The notes below the pieces were generated by a model. That model searched no databases and was not told the origin of the DNA. It saw only the letters and a list, made by a program, of their open reading frames with translations. A program made the position numbers and the translations under genes. This document shows positions 10,817-20,579 of a stretch of 64,000 nucleotides of DNA, one piece after another (position 1 is the stretch's first letter; every line of letters begins with the position of its first letter). The stretch spans positions 186,001 to 250,000 of the forward strand of contig KV423934.1 of NCBI GenBank assembly GCA_001632435.1, written 5' to 3'. The stretch is from Calocera cornea HHB12733. Lineage: Eukaryota; Basidiomycota; Dacrymycetes; Dacrymycetales; Dacrymycetaceae.

Positions 10817-10974
10817 GCGGCGTTTAGGCGGCGATCACTACCTGAAACAGGGGGTTTTTGCGCGTAGAGTTGGTGGCAGTGCGGTCGCCTGATAACGCTC
10901 GACGTCGGCAGCGCCGTTCGCTGCGCTCTGTCTTCTCGTCTAACGTCGATCCTCTGCTTTGATCGTCATACGCC

Positions 10975-13267
10975 ATGTCTGACTCTGTCGCTATGGAACC
11001 GTTCGAGCTCGAGCTGGTGGACGAGGATGTGCGTGAGGATGTGGCGGCGATGGAGACGCTGAACGCGGCGACGGAGGAAGAAGAAACGCTGGCGCGGTTG
11101 AAGGCGTGGAAGGGTATGCTGGGAGCGCGGTTCCCGAAGACGCTGTTGGATTTCGTTGGCTACGAGAAGAGCCAGTTCCGGCAGACGCAGTATCGGGTAC
11201 GCATGCCGATCGCGTTAGTTCTAACGGCGTGCTGATACCGCTTGCTGCAGAAGCACTGTGTGGCCTTGATGGCGAAGGCTCCCCACGCGCTGATCTTTCA
11301 GCCGTGGTTCTATGTGAAGTACATGGGCCCGCGGATGCAGCGGCTCTGGTATTTCGGGCGGCTCCGCGCTGGGAAGGAGGTACGTCCAGGTCGATAACGC
11401 CACGGGTAACGCCTGACTAACGCCTTTGCGGTAGGTATCGAACGAATTCGATCCCATGGTGCGCGGCCTGGGTCTTGCCAGCGCGCAAGAAGACTTTCCA
11501 GGGCCAATCGTGGTCCCTGAGGCGTTACCGAGCGGCAGCGGCCCGTACACGGGTGACGAGGTCTGGCCTTTCCCTCGTCAGGGTTGGCAGGCCGAGACGA
11601 AATTGGGGATGACTTCCCGCTCGGGGACGAGTACCGCGGACGCGGGGCGCAAGGAGGTGGAGAAGGCGGTAGAGGTCGCTGCCGCAAAGACGACCGCTGT
11701 GGCGAAGCGCCAGCAGGAGAAGGCGCCGGGGCGCGAGGTGGAAGAAGCGGTATGTATCTAACGCGTGCCGATAACGCTCGTGACTGATGGTTGTGACAGG
11801 ATGGGTCCGTTGTCGATCTCGACAGTGAGACCAAAGGCGATCTCGTTATCGCCGGGGCCAAGTCGAAGCAGGTGGCGCCGCTGAAGACGGGGGGAAAGGC
11901 TGTGGCGTCGTCGACGGTAAGTAACGCGCCGCGTTACTTGTGACGCTCACTGATGCCGCTCCGCAGAAGGCTGAGAAACCGCCGGCGCAGGCGGCCGCTC
12001 CAAAGGCGAGCAAGAAGACGGGTAAGCCGGAGAAGCAGGCCGCGGCGACCGGGACGAAGAAGCCGAAGGATGAGAAGGGGAAGAAGCGGGCGGTAAGCGC
12101 GTTACTGTTATAACGCTTTTTCTTGTGATGCTGATTGGATGTTTGTGGGAATGCTAGGAACCGGCCTTGACGTGGGAGGCCTTCAAGAACAAGTCGGGCA
12201 AAATCTGGCTGGTGAAGGACTTCGGGGAGAAGGTACGTGACCAGCCGCGCGTTTAAGCGCGTTAGAAATAACGCTGTGCTGACTCGTTTGTGTTGGATTG
12301 TTGTAGTGCGAGCGCTGCGACGCCAGCGACAAGGTCTGCAAGACGCGGGCCTTGGACAAGCCCTGCACGGCGTGTCATATGCTGGCCAAGCCGTGCTCGT
12401 TCACGCCACCGACAGGTGAGTACCACGTAGTCAAAGTAACGCGGCGTTACTGACAATAACGCAGATGGACGGCGCTTCCGTGAACACGGCGTCCACACGG
12501 ATCCGGCGAAGCGCCTGAAGCACGAGTCGGTCGAGCCGAGGATGACGCGCGCACAGGCTCCTGTCCGTGTCAAGCAGGAGGATATTGACGCGCCGCGGGA
12601 GTACAAGGAAGTCGAGCTTCCTATCCGTGAGTCGCCGAGTAACGTCGCGTTAACGCGAGCTAACGCTCTTGTCGCAGATTTGGCAGTCCAGCACATGCAG
12701 TCGTCATTCGACTTCCTCTACGGCGGACTGATGGAAACCGGCGCTAATTTGCGCGAATTGGCGTCGGCGATTTCGGAGGGCAGCAAGACTGTCAACCTCC
12801 TGCTGAGCTCGGAGATGTGGAGGGGGAAGATTGACGGCGAAACGGGCCGTATCGTTACGATGGATCCGTCGGTCCCAGAAGCGGACACCGAGACCGACGA
12901 TAACGACGATAACGACAGCGACGTCCCCGTCGTTAAAAGGGAGAAGATCAAGCCGAGCAAGCCGCTGGTTCCAGCCAAGCGCAAGGCGACGTCCGACATA
13001 GAGGAGCCCGAAGGGAGCTCAGTGCGCCGTGTCAGTCGGCGCATGCGGAACATACGCCCTGAGATCGAGTTGGGCGGTAGAAATAACGACAAGGTCGTTA
13101 TTCCCGACTCCGAGGCCGAGAAGGACGGGCAGGAGTTGGAGAGCGAGGAGGAGGCGGGGAATGGCGAGGAGTCCGATTCAGGGGACTCTCAGGACGATTT
13201 CCAACCGGAAACGTCGGCGGCGGGTTTGCGGCGGAGTGGGAAGTCGGCCAGGAGTGGCCGCCGGTAG
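10975..13267 (+). CDS. Zn(2)Cys(6) zinc-cluster protein carried antisense in Gypsy-1
   Basis: Nine exons (10975-11196, 11251-11379, 11435-11749, 11800-11916, 11967-12092, 12158-12232, 12307-12415, 12465-12626, 12678-13267) give ~614 aa; all introns are GT-AG, 49-74 bp. Layout: acidic N-terminus; a Trp/Tyr/Phe-rich segment (~residues 45-115, with IFQPWFYVKYMGPRMQRLWYF); a Lys/Ala-rich linker; then a cluster of six Cys at 329, 332, 339, 348, 351 and 358 (CX2CX6CX8CX2CX6C), which fits the fungal binuclear zinc cluster that binds DNA in nuclear regulators; two VKQE/VKRE sites of the sumoylation type; an acidic Ser-rich tail. The last intron (51 bp) is stop-free and in frame, so it may be retained. 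Between them the introns hold 20 TAACG/CGTTA sites in 448 bp. It is tail-to-tail with pol. Role inferred: a factor controlling the element. Confidence 0.85.
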
Positions 13268-13616
13268 ATAACGTCGGAGAGAATAGGTAACGCACGGGCG
13301 TTATCCGGAGTGGGGCCCGTTAGTAGGATGGCCACTTAGATAGTTTTGTAACGGTAGTAGCGGTGGAAAGAAAACGTGCGAAAACCCCAAGCTGAATTGG
13401 TGTGCCAGAGAGTGCCACCTTGGACAAGAAAAGTAAAGATGTTTTTTGTGTTTGGCGACTATTTTTGGAGGATAACGCTTGAATAACGCTGCGGTAGCGC
13501 TAATTGAGAGACTGAGGATTTCTTTTTCTTGTTCTTGTTGTTTTCCTGTTGAGAAGGATGCGCTGGTATCTTCAGGGTATCTTGCGACACATTTGGCCCT
13601 ATCTGGTGATTGATTC
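13268..13616. other. spacer between convergent zinc-cluster gene and pol
   Basis: 349 bp between two convergent stop codons. It carries seven TAACG/CGTTA sites (for example 13268, 13287, 13298, 13474, 13486) and no gene. It presumably holds both polyadenylation regions. Confidence 0.7.
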
Positions 13617-16600
13617 TCAGGTGTCCATGTTGGACTGTACCCTGGCTTCATGGGCGGTATCGTCGTTATCGTCTGACGGTATAACTTCGGTAACGTCGTA
13701 CGGTGCAGAGTCCAATCGACGGAGCAATTCTTCCACTGTCGAAGCAAGTGATTCTCTTGCATGATATGGAATGAGTCTGAATGCCGCAATGGAGTATCTT
13801 GCAATAGTCCCATCCAATTCCGCGATGATATAGGACTTCCCCGTCGTCCGGCGGATAACGACAAACGGTCCTAAGTAATGCGGCAAGGACTTATCTCGTA
13901 AATCTCCATCATTCTTGCTGTTGCGGACCAGTACAAGTGCGCCAGGGCCGAAGTCAAAGTCTTTGATGACATTGGCATACTTCTGACTGAACCGTTTGGC
14001 TGAGACTTCTCGGGCCTTGACGATACGGTCATGCATGTCCTTGAGATCGTCTTCTCTTCTCATCAAGAGTCTTGCACGTGCGCCAATCAGGTCTTCCGTT
14101 GTATACAAGGAGGACGGAGGAGGTAATAAGAATGTGGCCTCAGCCAGATCCAAAGGTAGACTGGGGTGCGTTCCATGTGCCATATAGTATGGGCTTAGAC
14201 CGGTGATAGAATTGAGCGTTATTCGTTCCGCCCAGAATACCGCCGGTGCTGCCACGGGCCACTGGGAGATATCGCCTTTGGTAGCCTTCACAAGACTTTC
14301 ACGGACTCCTCTGTGACTTTGTTCCACTACACCATTTGCTCTGGAATTGTACCCGGAGATTCGGATATGGTTGACGTTATATCGACGCGTTAACTCCGAT
14401 AACACTTTTACCCATGGGGTACCATTATCGGTGACAATTTCGTATAGCGCGCCCCATCGGCATAGGAGTGTATTGAACACAAAGTCTGCCAGGTTCTTTC
14501 CTGTTTCCGTGCGAAACATGGCCCATTCTGGGTAATGTGTGAGAGAACAACGGGCTTGGGCGATATATCGGTATCCGGCTTTCGGCGTTTTCGACGGTGT
14601 CATGAGCATTGTATCACAGTACGCCTTGCCAAATAACTTGGCCGGTTGCTGTACTGTTGGGGGAATAAGGACTTTTCGTGTTTGTTGTTGTTGACAGAGT
14701 GGACAGGTCTTCAGGTACCATTCCAGGTCCTCTGCCATATAGGGCCACCAGAATCGGAGTGAGAGGTGTCCTCGAAGAGCCTTCAGTCCTTTGTGACCGA
14801 GATCGTCGTGTCCCATTTGCATTGCCCGGTATCGCCGGGCATATGGAAGGAAAAGTTTATGTTCAGCGTTATCCTGGCGGCGGTATAATTCGTCGTTATC
14901 TGCCAGGAAGAACTGTGCTGAATATTCCAACAGGTGTTTCCATTCTCGGCTGGAGAGTCCTTCAGGTCTTTGAAGGGATCGCTGGAACTGTTTGACTTGT
15001 TCTAAACGCTTGTCTAGTGCAAAGGCCTTTGGTGATAGGGGTAGAAGCGTTATTGGGACGGTATCCGGATAACGCTCGGTGGGTGGAATATCGTCCTGCG
15101 TGGGAGAACTTGGTCTTGTAGGCGGTTCACTATTTGGTGGAGTAGTGAAGGGTGACAGTGGCATGGTAATAAGTTCATCCTCATCCTCAGAGCCACCTTT
15201 CCTTGTGCTGTCCAGGTTCAATCCTTGAACAGAGGTGTCTGCTTGGATAACGCTCGATACACCGGCGATATCGGCGTGAGTGTCCTCCCCCTCCAGGTTT
15301 AGAAGAAGAGGCACTCCGGGCCTCAAGGTCGGGCGAACCGGCACGGCGAGGGAAAGATGAAGGCACGGCGTGAACGAGAAGTCAAACGTGTCATCATCGT
15401 AGGGCAACACCGGTTCAGGAGCAGGGTCAGCGTTATCCCGTGGGCGGCGGGATAACGCGTCAGGGGCGGTATGCTGTGTTGCCGGAACATGAACGAGGTT
15501 GAAGCTGAAGAGGCAGATGTAGGCAATCCATCGGTTCAAGGCGGTGTTGGGCTGCACGTCAGGGTTACGCAACATGCCTCTAAGGTACTGGGCGTCGACT
15601 TCCAAGTCGAAAGTGTCCAAACCGATGAGCCAGACGCGATATGCTTTTAACGCCACGAAAACGCCATAACATTCAAGCTTGGCCTGAGAATAACGGGCTT
15701 CGCGGTCGTTCCAAGTAATAGAGCCGAAACGGGAGGGGCACCGTTTACCGGTAGAGTCGAGTTGGTAGAGGACGAAGCCCACAGCAATGTTGGACGAATC
15801 AACAGCAAAGATAACGCGCCGTCCACTGCTGTAATCAATAGGGCGGAGGACGTTATTATGTAACGCTGCCTGTGCGGCGTCTTGTAGTTGTTGAACTGCA
15901 GCATAATGGGCAGGGCCAAACTCAAAAGGCACGTCTTTTTTCTTCAGGTGCTCCAGGGGCCGGGCGATATGGGCGAAGTTGCGTATGAAGGTTCTCATAA
16001 TACCAATCGTGCCAAGAAACGAACGGACTTCAGAGACGTTCTCACAAGGTAGCTTCCAGTCGAGAATCTTCTGGATTTTGGACGGGTCCGGGTGACGGCC
16101 TTCATATGAGCAACGGTGCCCAAGGAGAATAATTTCTGGGACGCAGATTTCGACTTTTTCTCCGGACAAGGTAGCTCCCGAGTGCTCAATACGGGTAAGG
16201 ATCCGGTGAACATCTTGTAAGTGCTCCCATATAAAGCGGCGGATGCCTGGGTTCAAGGCAATGGTTTCGTAGTCGCCAGCGTTATTCTGATAACGCGTGG
16301 GCGGTCCTTTTATACCGCTGTCGTCAATGAAAGGGGTTGTGATATGGGGTATTTCCGGCTCGAGAATAAACGTCACGTTATCCTGCATAATGCCAGGCAT
16401 GTTGTGAGCACCCATGGGAGCGACACAATAGCGGAGAGGTCCCATGGGAGATTGGAACGACGTTAGATCGCGGGATTCAGGAGATAACGCGTGTTGTTCG
16501 AAGCCTCGGTAGAAGTCAATGAGGGAATAACAGGCACGGCCGCCATAGGACTCGATTAAGTGCTCGGTGAGAGGAGGCACGGACGAGCTTTTGACCATAA

Positions 16601-17399
16601 CACCATTGAGGGGTTGGAGATTGATGACCGGACGCAGGGAGCCGTTCTTTTTAAGCACGACGAACCAGCTTGAGCGGTAAGCGGACTGAGCGGGCTCATA
16701 AGCACCGGCTTGGATCTTCTCCCGAATGGTTTGGATAACGCTCGGAACTAACGCCGGCGGTATGGGAATGTTCTTCTCTTGCCATGGGGTGTGTTCAATG
16801 ACTGGGAACACGACGGGGCTGAAGTAGTCGTCACGGAACCGGCCGATCTCGATCTCTTCCCAGGAAAAGGCAAATTCGTGGGTACGCAGGATCCAAGCCA
16901 CTAGGCGTTCTTCCTCTGGCCAGAGGAAGTTGAACTTGTTAATCCGCATGGCGTCAAAGCGGGCCTGAGTCAGTCGCGTTCCAGGTGTAAAGGGAGGTGC
17001 GACCGGTGGAAGTGGCGATAGATTCGCAAGTGGGTCGGATGGGAAGCGGCGGCGGATCTTCATATCTTCGGGGTGTGTGGTAGAGACCGGCTTCACGCGG
17101 TGCTCCACTTTCTTGTACTTTCGGAGAGCGAGGACGTGATGGTTGGTATCGTAGAAATAGGTTCGAGACAGTAGAGGAGAAGGGGGCAGGGTATAAAGTT
17201 CAGGTATAACGCTTTCGGCGTTATCAGCGTTACTGTTGGAGTAAAGCAAGACGTCTCCCCAGTTAGAAACCGGATCATCGAGTCTCAAAAATCCTCGTGA
17301 TTGCTGACCGTTGGGGCCACTGGTGGTTTGCCGGACGGTCGAGGAGTAGGATGCCACGGACGTGTGGGAACTTCCACCCGTATGCCGGTATTGGGGCAC
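13617..17399 (-). CDS. Gypsy-1 Pol: reverse transcriptase, RNase H, integrase
   Basis: An intact frame of up to 1260 aa. Reverse transcriptase spans roughly residues 200-450, with SLIDFYRGF and an active-site FIDD at 357-360 in place of the usual YxDD. RNase H begins near AVDSSNIAVGF (~532), with DAQYLRG and a PDALSRRP end. A Pro/Asp-rich linker follows. Integrase shows the zinc-binding HDDLGH (864-869) and CPLC (899-902), then the catalytic Asp of YCDTMLM (929), Asp of VTDNGTPW (991) and Glu of NGVVEQSHR (1026), and a C-terminal GPGALVLVRNSK domain. All catalytic residues are present. The protein copies the element's RNA and inserts the cDNA. It begins in a frame overlapping the protease C-terminal frame (17620-17285), so it is probably made by frameshifting from Gag-protease. 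Confidence 0.95.
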   Translation of the reverse strand: MPQYRHTGGSSHTSVASYSSTVRQTTSGPNGQQSRGFLRLDDPVSNWGDVLLYSNSNADNAESVIPELYTLPPSPLLSRTYFYDTNHHVLALRKYKKVEHRVKPVSTTHPEDMKIRRRFPSDPLANLSPLPPVAPPFTPGTRLTQARFDAMRINKFNFLWPEEERLVAWILRTHEFAFSWEEIEIGRFRDDYFSPVVFPVIEHTPWQEKNIPIPPALVPSVIQTIREKIQAGAYEPAQSAYRSSWFVVLKKNGSLRPVINLQPLNGVMVKSSSVPPLTEHLIESYGGRACYSLIDFYRGFEQHALSPESRDLTSFQSPMGPLRYCVAPMGAHNMPGIMQDNVTFILEPEIPHITTPFIDDSGIKGPPTRYQNNAGDYETIALNPGIRRFIWEHLQDVHRILTRIEHSGATLSGEKVEICVPEIILLGHRCSYEGRHPDPSKIQKILDWKLPCENVSEVRSFLGTIGIMRTFIRNFAHIARPLEHLKKKDVPFEFGPAHYAAVQQLQDAAQAALHNNVLRPIDYSSGRRVIFAVDSSNIAVGFVLYQLDSTGKRCPSRFGSITWNDREARYSQAKLECYGVFVALKAYRVWLIGLDTFDLEVDAQYLRGMLRNPDVQPNTALNRWIAYICLFSFNLVHVPATQHTAPDALSRRPRDNADPAPEPVLPYDDDTFDFSFTPCLHLSLAVPVRPTLRPGVPLLLNLEGEDTHADIAGVSSVIQADTSVQGLNLDSTRKGGSEDEDELITMPLSPFTTPPNSEPPTRPSSPTQDDIPPTERYPDTVPITLLPLSPKAFALDKRLEQVKQFQRSLQRPEGLSSREWKHLLEYSAQFFLADNDELYRRQDNAEHKLFLPYARRYRAMQMGHDDLGHKGLKALRGHLSLRFWWPYMAEDLEWYLKTCPLCQQQQTRKVLIPPTVQQPAKLFGKAYCDTMLMTPSKTPKAGYRYIAQARCSLTHYPEWAMFRTETGKNLADFVFNTLLCRWGALYEIVTDNGTPWVKVLSELTRRYNVNHIRISGYNSRANGVVEQSHRGVRESLVKATKGDISQWPVAAPAVFWAERITLNSITGLSPYYMAHGTHPSLPLDLAEATFLLPPPSSLYTTEDLIGARARLLMRREDDLKDMHDRIVKAREVSAKRFSQKYANVIKDFDFGPGALVLVRNSKNDGDLRDKSLPHYLGPFVVIRRTTGKSYIIAELDGTIARYSIAAFRLIPYHARESLASTVEELLRRLDSAPYDVTEVIPSDDNDDTAHEARVQSNMDT

Positions 17400-17544
17400 G
17401 TCAATTGCAGCGTCAGATCTCCGTCGATGTTGTCGTAGGATATGGCGTTAAGCAGGGTTAAAAATGGACGGCCCAGGAGTAACCGGAAGGGGCATTCGAC
17501 GACGATATGCACTTGTAGCAAGAGCGTTATATTACCGCTGTCTG

Positions 17545-18175
17545 CACCACTCAGTTTTGGACTGTACGGAGTCCGTCTGAATGGGCAATCCGAGGGCGTC
17601 GTATTCCGTGAAGTCGTCACAGGTCCGGAAGGGTATTCCGGAGTCGGAATAGCAAACGGGATAGGTGTAATTAGTTAGGAAGGTCCGGAATAGAGTGTAA
17701 AGTGTAGGGAGCGATAGGAGATCTGGGGAAGTAGAGGAGTATAGTCGAGAGAAGATGTCGGAAGCCGGCCCCCCTTTCGGAGAAGGAGAATCCGGCTTTT
17801 ATCTGCCTAACCCGATGTTTACCTTTCGGAATCCCATCTCACGGGGTATATCACCGGGGGCTGATTTCACCCAACCTAAGGGACCCTCTCATCCGACGGG
17901 ACGCCTTTCCAGTTGTCCCGTTTGTAAATTGAGGACCATCCGATGAGAGAGAGTCTTCGCCCGTGAATCCGTCGGGTGCGTTCCGTCGTATACGCCATTC
18001 CGAGAGGGTTCCGTGACCGGAACGGCTATACGGAATAAACCCCTCCAACCCGGAATTGGCTGACGGACCGGAGGGCGAGGCAGGGCGAGTCCGGAAGGTG
18101 TCCGGACTTCCGGTGCCGTATCTCCGGAAGGCCGGAACGCGAAAAATTGGGCCACAGTGACAAAGGGAACTGTAC
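17545..18175. mobile_element. foreign TCCGGA-rich insert in the Gypsy-1 protease
   Basis: The protease should run from DSGS and VTVGG straight into LLLQVHIVV and LLLGRPFLTLL, as it does in the older Gypsy at 28 kb. Here ~0.6 kb separates the two halves (ends are approximate). This piece has no TAACG site but about eleven CCGGA/TCCGG and about eight GGAAT/ATTCC words, the composition of the element at 22.9-24.35 kb. I infer a nested insertion, perhaps a solo LTR of that family. It truncates the Gag-protease frame at 18026. Confidence 0.6.
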
Positions 18176-20311
18176 ACCGCCCACGGTAACGCGTAAGTTG
18201 CGGACGCAACCGACCGTCGCTGAGGCTTGGTTATTGGCCGACTCCATGGTAATCTTGCGGTCAAGATCCAGAGGGAGCTGCAAGGATTTCCAGGTTTCCT
18301 GGCTCATGGCGGCAATGACAGACCCAGAATCGATACACCCTGACATGGGAGTGTCAAGATCTCCTACCAAGAGATCGATTTGTCGCAAGCCGACAACGTC
18401 ATGTGCCGTCACGACTCCGTCTGGAGCTTTAAATGATCCGGATATATGAAGTGATTGAACCGGTGATAACGATGCAACTTCTGGGTTGGTGTCGTTATAT
18501 AACGCGCTTGGTAACGTCGTTATCTCGGAACTGACATTTAGAACCGGAGCGTTAGTCTTCTGTACCCATTGGGACATGCAATCCTGTATGATCCGGCCGC
18601 GAAAGTCGTTGGAGACTGCCATCAATTGTCGTACCGTCAATTGGACTTGTTGTTCATAGACTGAATCCAAGGCTTCCTCCTTGGTGCCATCCATTTCAAT
18701 AGGAGCCTGCCAAAACGTTTTGGTCTTCTCTTTCTTGTCGACCTCGAGGGTTTTGGTAGGGGATGAGATTGTTGGACCTCCAGTGGGCATATTCGGTTGA
18801 GTCGGACGTGCGTTACTCTGGGGCGCTAGCGTTACATCAGGAACCGTTTTCTTGGGTACCGGACGACCTCTGCTCTCTTCGGCCCTCTTAATGTTACTGA
18901 TTTCCACTTGGAGAGCATGAATACGCTTGGCTGCTTGGAACGATAACGGGGATTCTGCGTATTGAGGAAGAGGGTTCGGGTATGATTGAGATGGGGGTGT
19001 TATCTCAGTGAGCGCTGCATTGGGAGTGTCGAAGGTGAAGGCTGGTGCGTGATGTTCGGACACGGCAAAGAGGGCGACCGGGGCTTTGGTCTGAGATTCT
19101 CTCGCCAAGATGTCTGACTGAGTGTTTCCCGGATTCGCCGCATGCCAGTTGAGAACGCGTTCACGGAGGTTAACGCCCTGATAACGGAAGGGGACGTAAT
19201 TGCCGTTTGGAAGGCATAGGCGACGGTCCGGGTTACGCATCACCAGTCCCTTCTGAATGTATTCGTTGACATCTTGACATTCGGCCACGTAGTGGGATTC
19301 ACCACACCAGATGCATCCTGGCGGTCGAGAGGGAGGTCCTTGATTCACCGTGGGTAACATGGGTGACATCGCGCTATTGGAGGCGTTATAAGGAGCGTTA
19401 ACTGGGGGAGCGGTGGTCGGCATTCGTATGTTTTGATGGTTCGCTTGCTGTTGACCGTTAATGAGAAGTGTAACAGCCGACGTAAGAGCTGCAACCATGT
19501 TGAGCATTCGATCTTCCGGTTCTGACTTTACGACCCGTGTGGACAGCGTCATGCTGGTGTCAGAAGTAACGTCGGATAACGCTACTACCGGTGCTTCGGC
19601 TGACGTCCCCGCAAGCAGCCAGTTAGAGGCGTCCAAGAGTTCCTTCATCTCATACGGATCCTCGGGGTAATGGTCAGAGGCCTTGATCTGGAGTCGTCCG
19701 ATTAAGCGCTCGCGGAAAGCAGGCTCGAAACCTCTCATGAATTCTCGGCTCTGTTCGTGTTTGGATATTTTCTGTTTCTGGACCAACCACGACGAGATCC
19801 TGTTGAATTCTCGGTAGTACTCTCCAAATTGAGCTCGGTTCTTCAAGGCGATCTTGGAAGACCGGTCGACCAGTAACTCCAAGTCCGTACGGGAATATCG
19901 GCGGTCGTCCGAAGTGGCTCCTGGGTAGAGTCCCAGTACCTCGGCCTTGAAGGCTTCATAGCTTGCACCGTCGTAGGTAGGGAGCGCCGTCCAGGTTTCT
20001 TCGACGTTACCTGGAGGATAACGCACCACCCAGCTGATCTTGTCTCTATCATCAAGCGACGCTGCTGTTGCACATTGCTCGAAGTCTTCAAAGTAACGGC
20101 GGACATCCGTCGGATTGCCTGAGACAAACTTTGGGGCATCCCTGGAGGTGCGAAGTGGCATCGGTTTCTCCGCCATGTTGAACGTATCGTTGATAACGCC
20201 TGATAACGCTCGACGGAGTTCCGCGTCGAGGGTCGCCTGTGGTGCAGACGGAGGAATATCGAGAAGAGCCTGGATTGTCGCTTCGTCTGTGGATCCTGCT
20301 CGGGACGACAA
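18026..20311 (-). CDS. Gypsy-1 Gag with aspartic protease (truncated)
   Basis: A 761-codon frame, of which the last ~50 codons belong to the inserted segment. The capsid-like part (~60-240) has the Gag signature AQFGEYYREFNRISSWL. One zinc knuckle, CIWCGESHYVAEC, starts at residue 333. Its spacing is CX2CX3HX4C, one residue short of the canonical form, while the sister element at 29.2 kb has the full CX2CX4HX4C. The retroviral-type protease active site CIDSGS lies near residue 670. The protease is cut off after VTVGGVQF, and its C-terminal half is found downstream in another frame at 17620-17285. The Gag particle should form, but protease activity of this copy is doubtful. Confidence 0.85.
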   Translation of the reverse strand: MSSRAGSTDEATIQALLDIPPSAPQATLDAELRRALSGVINDTFNMAEKPMPLRTSRDAPKFVSGNPTDVRRYFEDFEQCATAASLDDRDKISWVVRYPPGNVEETWTALPTYDGASYEAFKAEVLGLYPGATSDDRRYSRTDLELLVDRSSKIALKNRAQFGEYYREFNRISSWLVQKQKISKHEQSREFMRGFEPAFRERLIGRLQIKASDHYPEDPYEMKELLDASNWLLAGTSAEAPVVALSDVTSDTSMTLSTRVVKSEPEDRMLNMVAALTSAVTLLINGQQQANHQNIRMPTTAPPVNAPYNASNSAMSPMLPTVNQGPPSRPPGCIWCGESHYVAECQDVNEYIQKGLVMRNPDRRLCLPNGNYVPFRYQGVNLRERVLNWHAANPGNTQSDILARESQTKAPVALFAVSEHHAPAFTFDTPNAALTEITPPSQSYPNPLPQYAESPLSFQAAKRIHALQVEISNIKRAEESRGRPVPKKTVPDVTLAPQSNARPTQPNMPTGGPTISSPTKTLEVDKKEKTKTFWQAPIEMDGTKEEALDSVYEQQVQLTVRQLMAVSNDFRGRIIQDCMSQWVQKTNAPVLNVSSEITTLPSALYNDTNPEVASLSPVQSLHISGSFKAPDGVVTAHDVVGLRQIDLLVGDLDTPMSGCIDSGSVIAAMSQETWKSLQLPLDLDRKITMESANNQASATVGCVRNLRVTVGGVQFPLSLWPNFSRSGLPEIRHRKSGHLPDSPCLALRSVSQFRVGGVYSV

Positions 20312-20560
20312 CTCCGTGGATGGGGTAAGAGAATCCGGGGTTTGATGGATGTTGATTGGAGGTAACGCGGGCGTTATAGTGGGAGCTGAGGCGACGAGAG
20401 ATGGGGGCGAAGGAGTTGGATATTGGTTCCGGCGTGTATTGACAATGATGGCTGAAGAGGGACGTCGAAGGAAGATACGTTATGTTGTCGGGGATATCGC
20501 AATGTCGAAGATACTAATCGAGACAAGTGAGCACTGTCAGTCTGATAGAAACTCACCAGA

Positions 20561-20578
20561 ATCCCGGCATGACCTCCA
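20561..20578 (-). other. primer-binding site of Gypsy-1
   Basis: One base inside the 5' LTR the minus strand reads TGGAGGTCATGCCGGGAT. This is complementary to a tRNA 3' end: CCA, a discriminator, seven acceptor bases, then a CCCGG T-stem. The priming tRNA was not identified. Confidence 0.75.
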
Positions 20579-20579
20579 A

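Noticed and set aside
17545..18175. Protease interruption as an intron
   Set aside because: At ~0.6 kb it is ten times the normal intron size here, has no convincing splice pair, and has a different word composition from the rest of the element.
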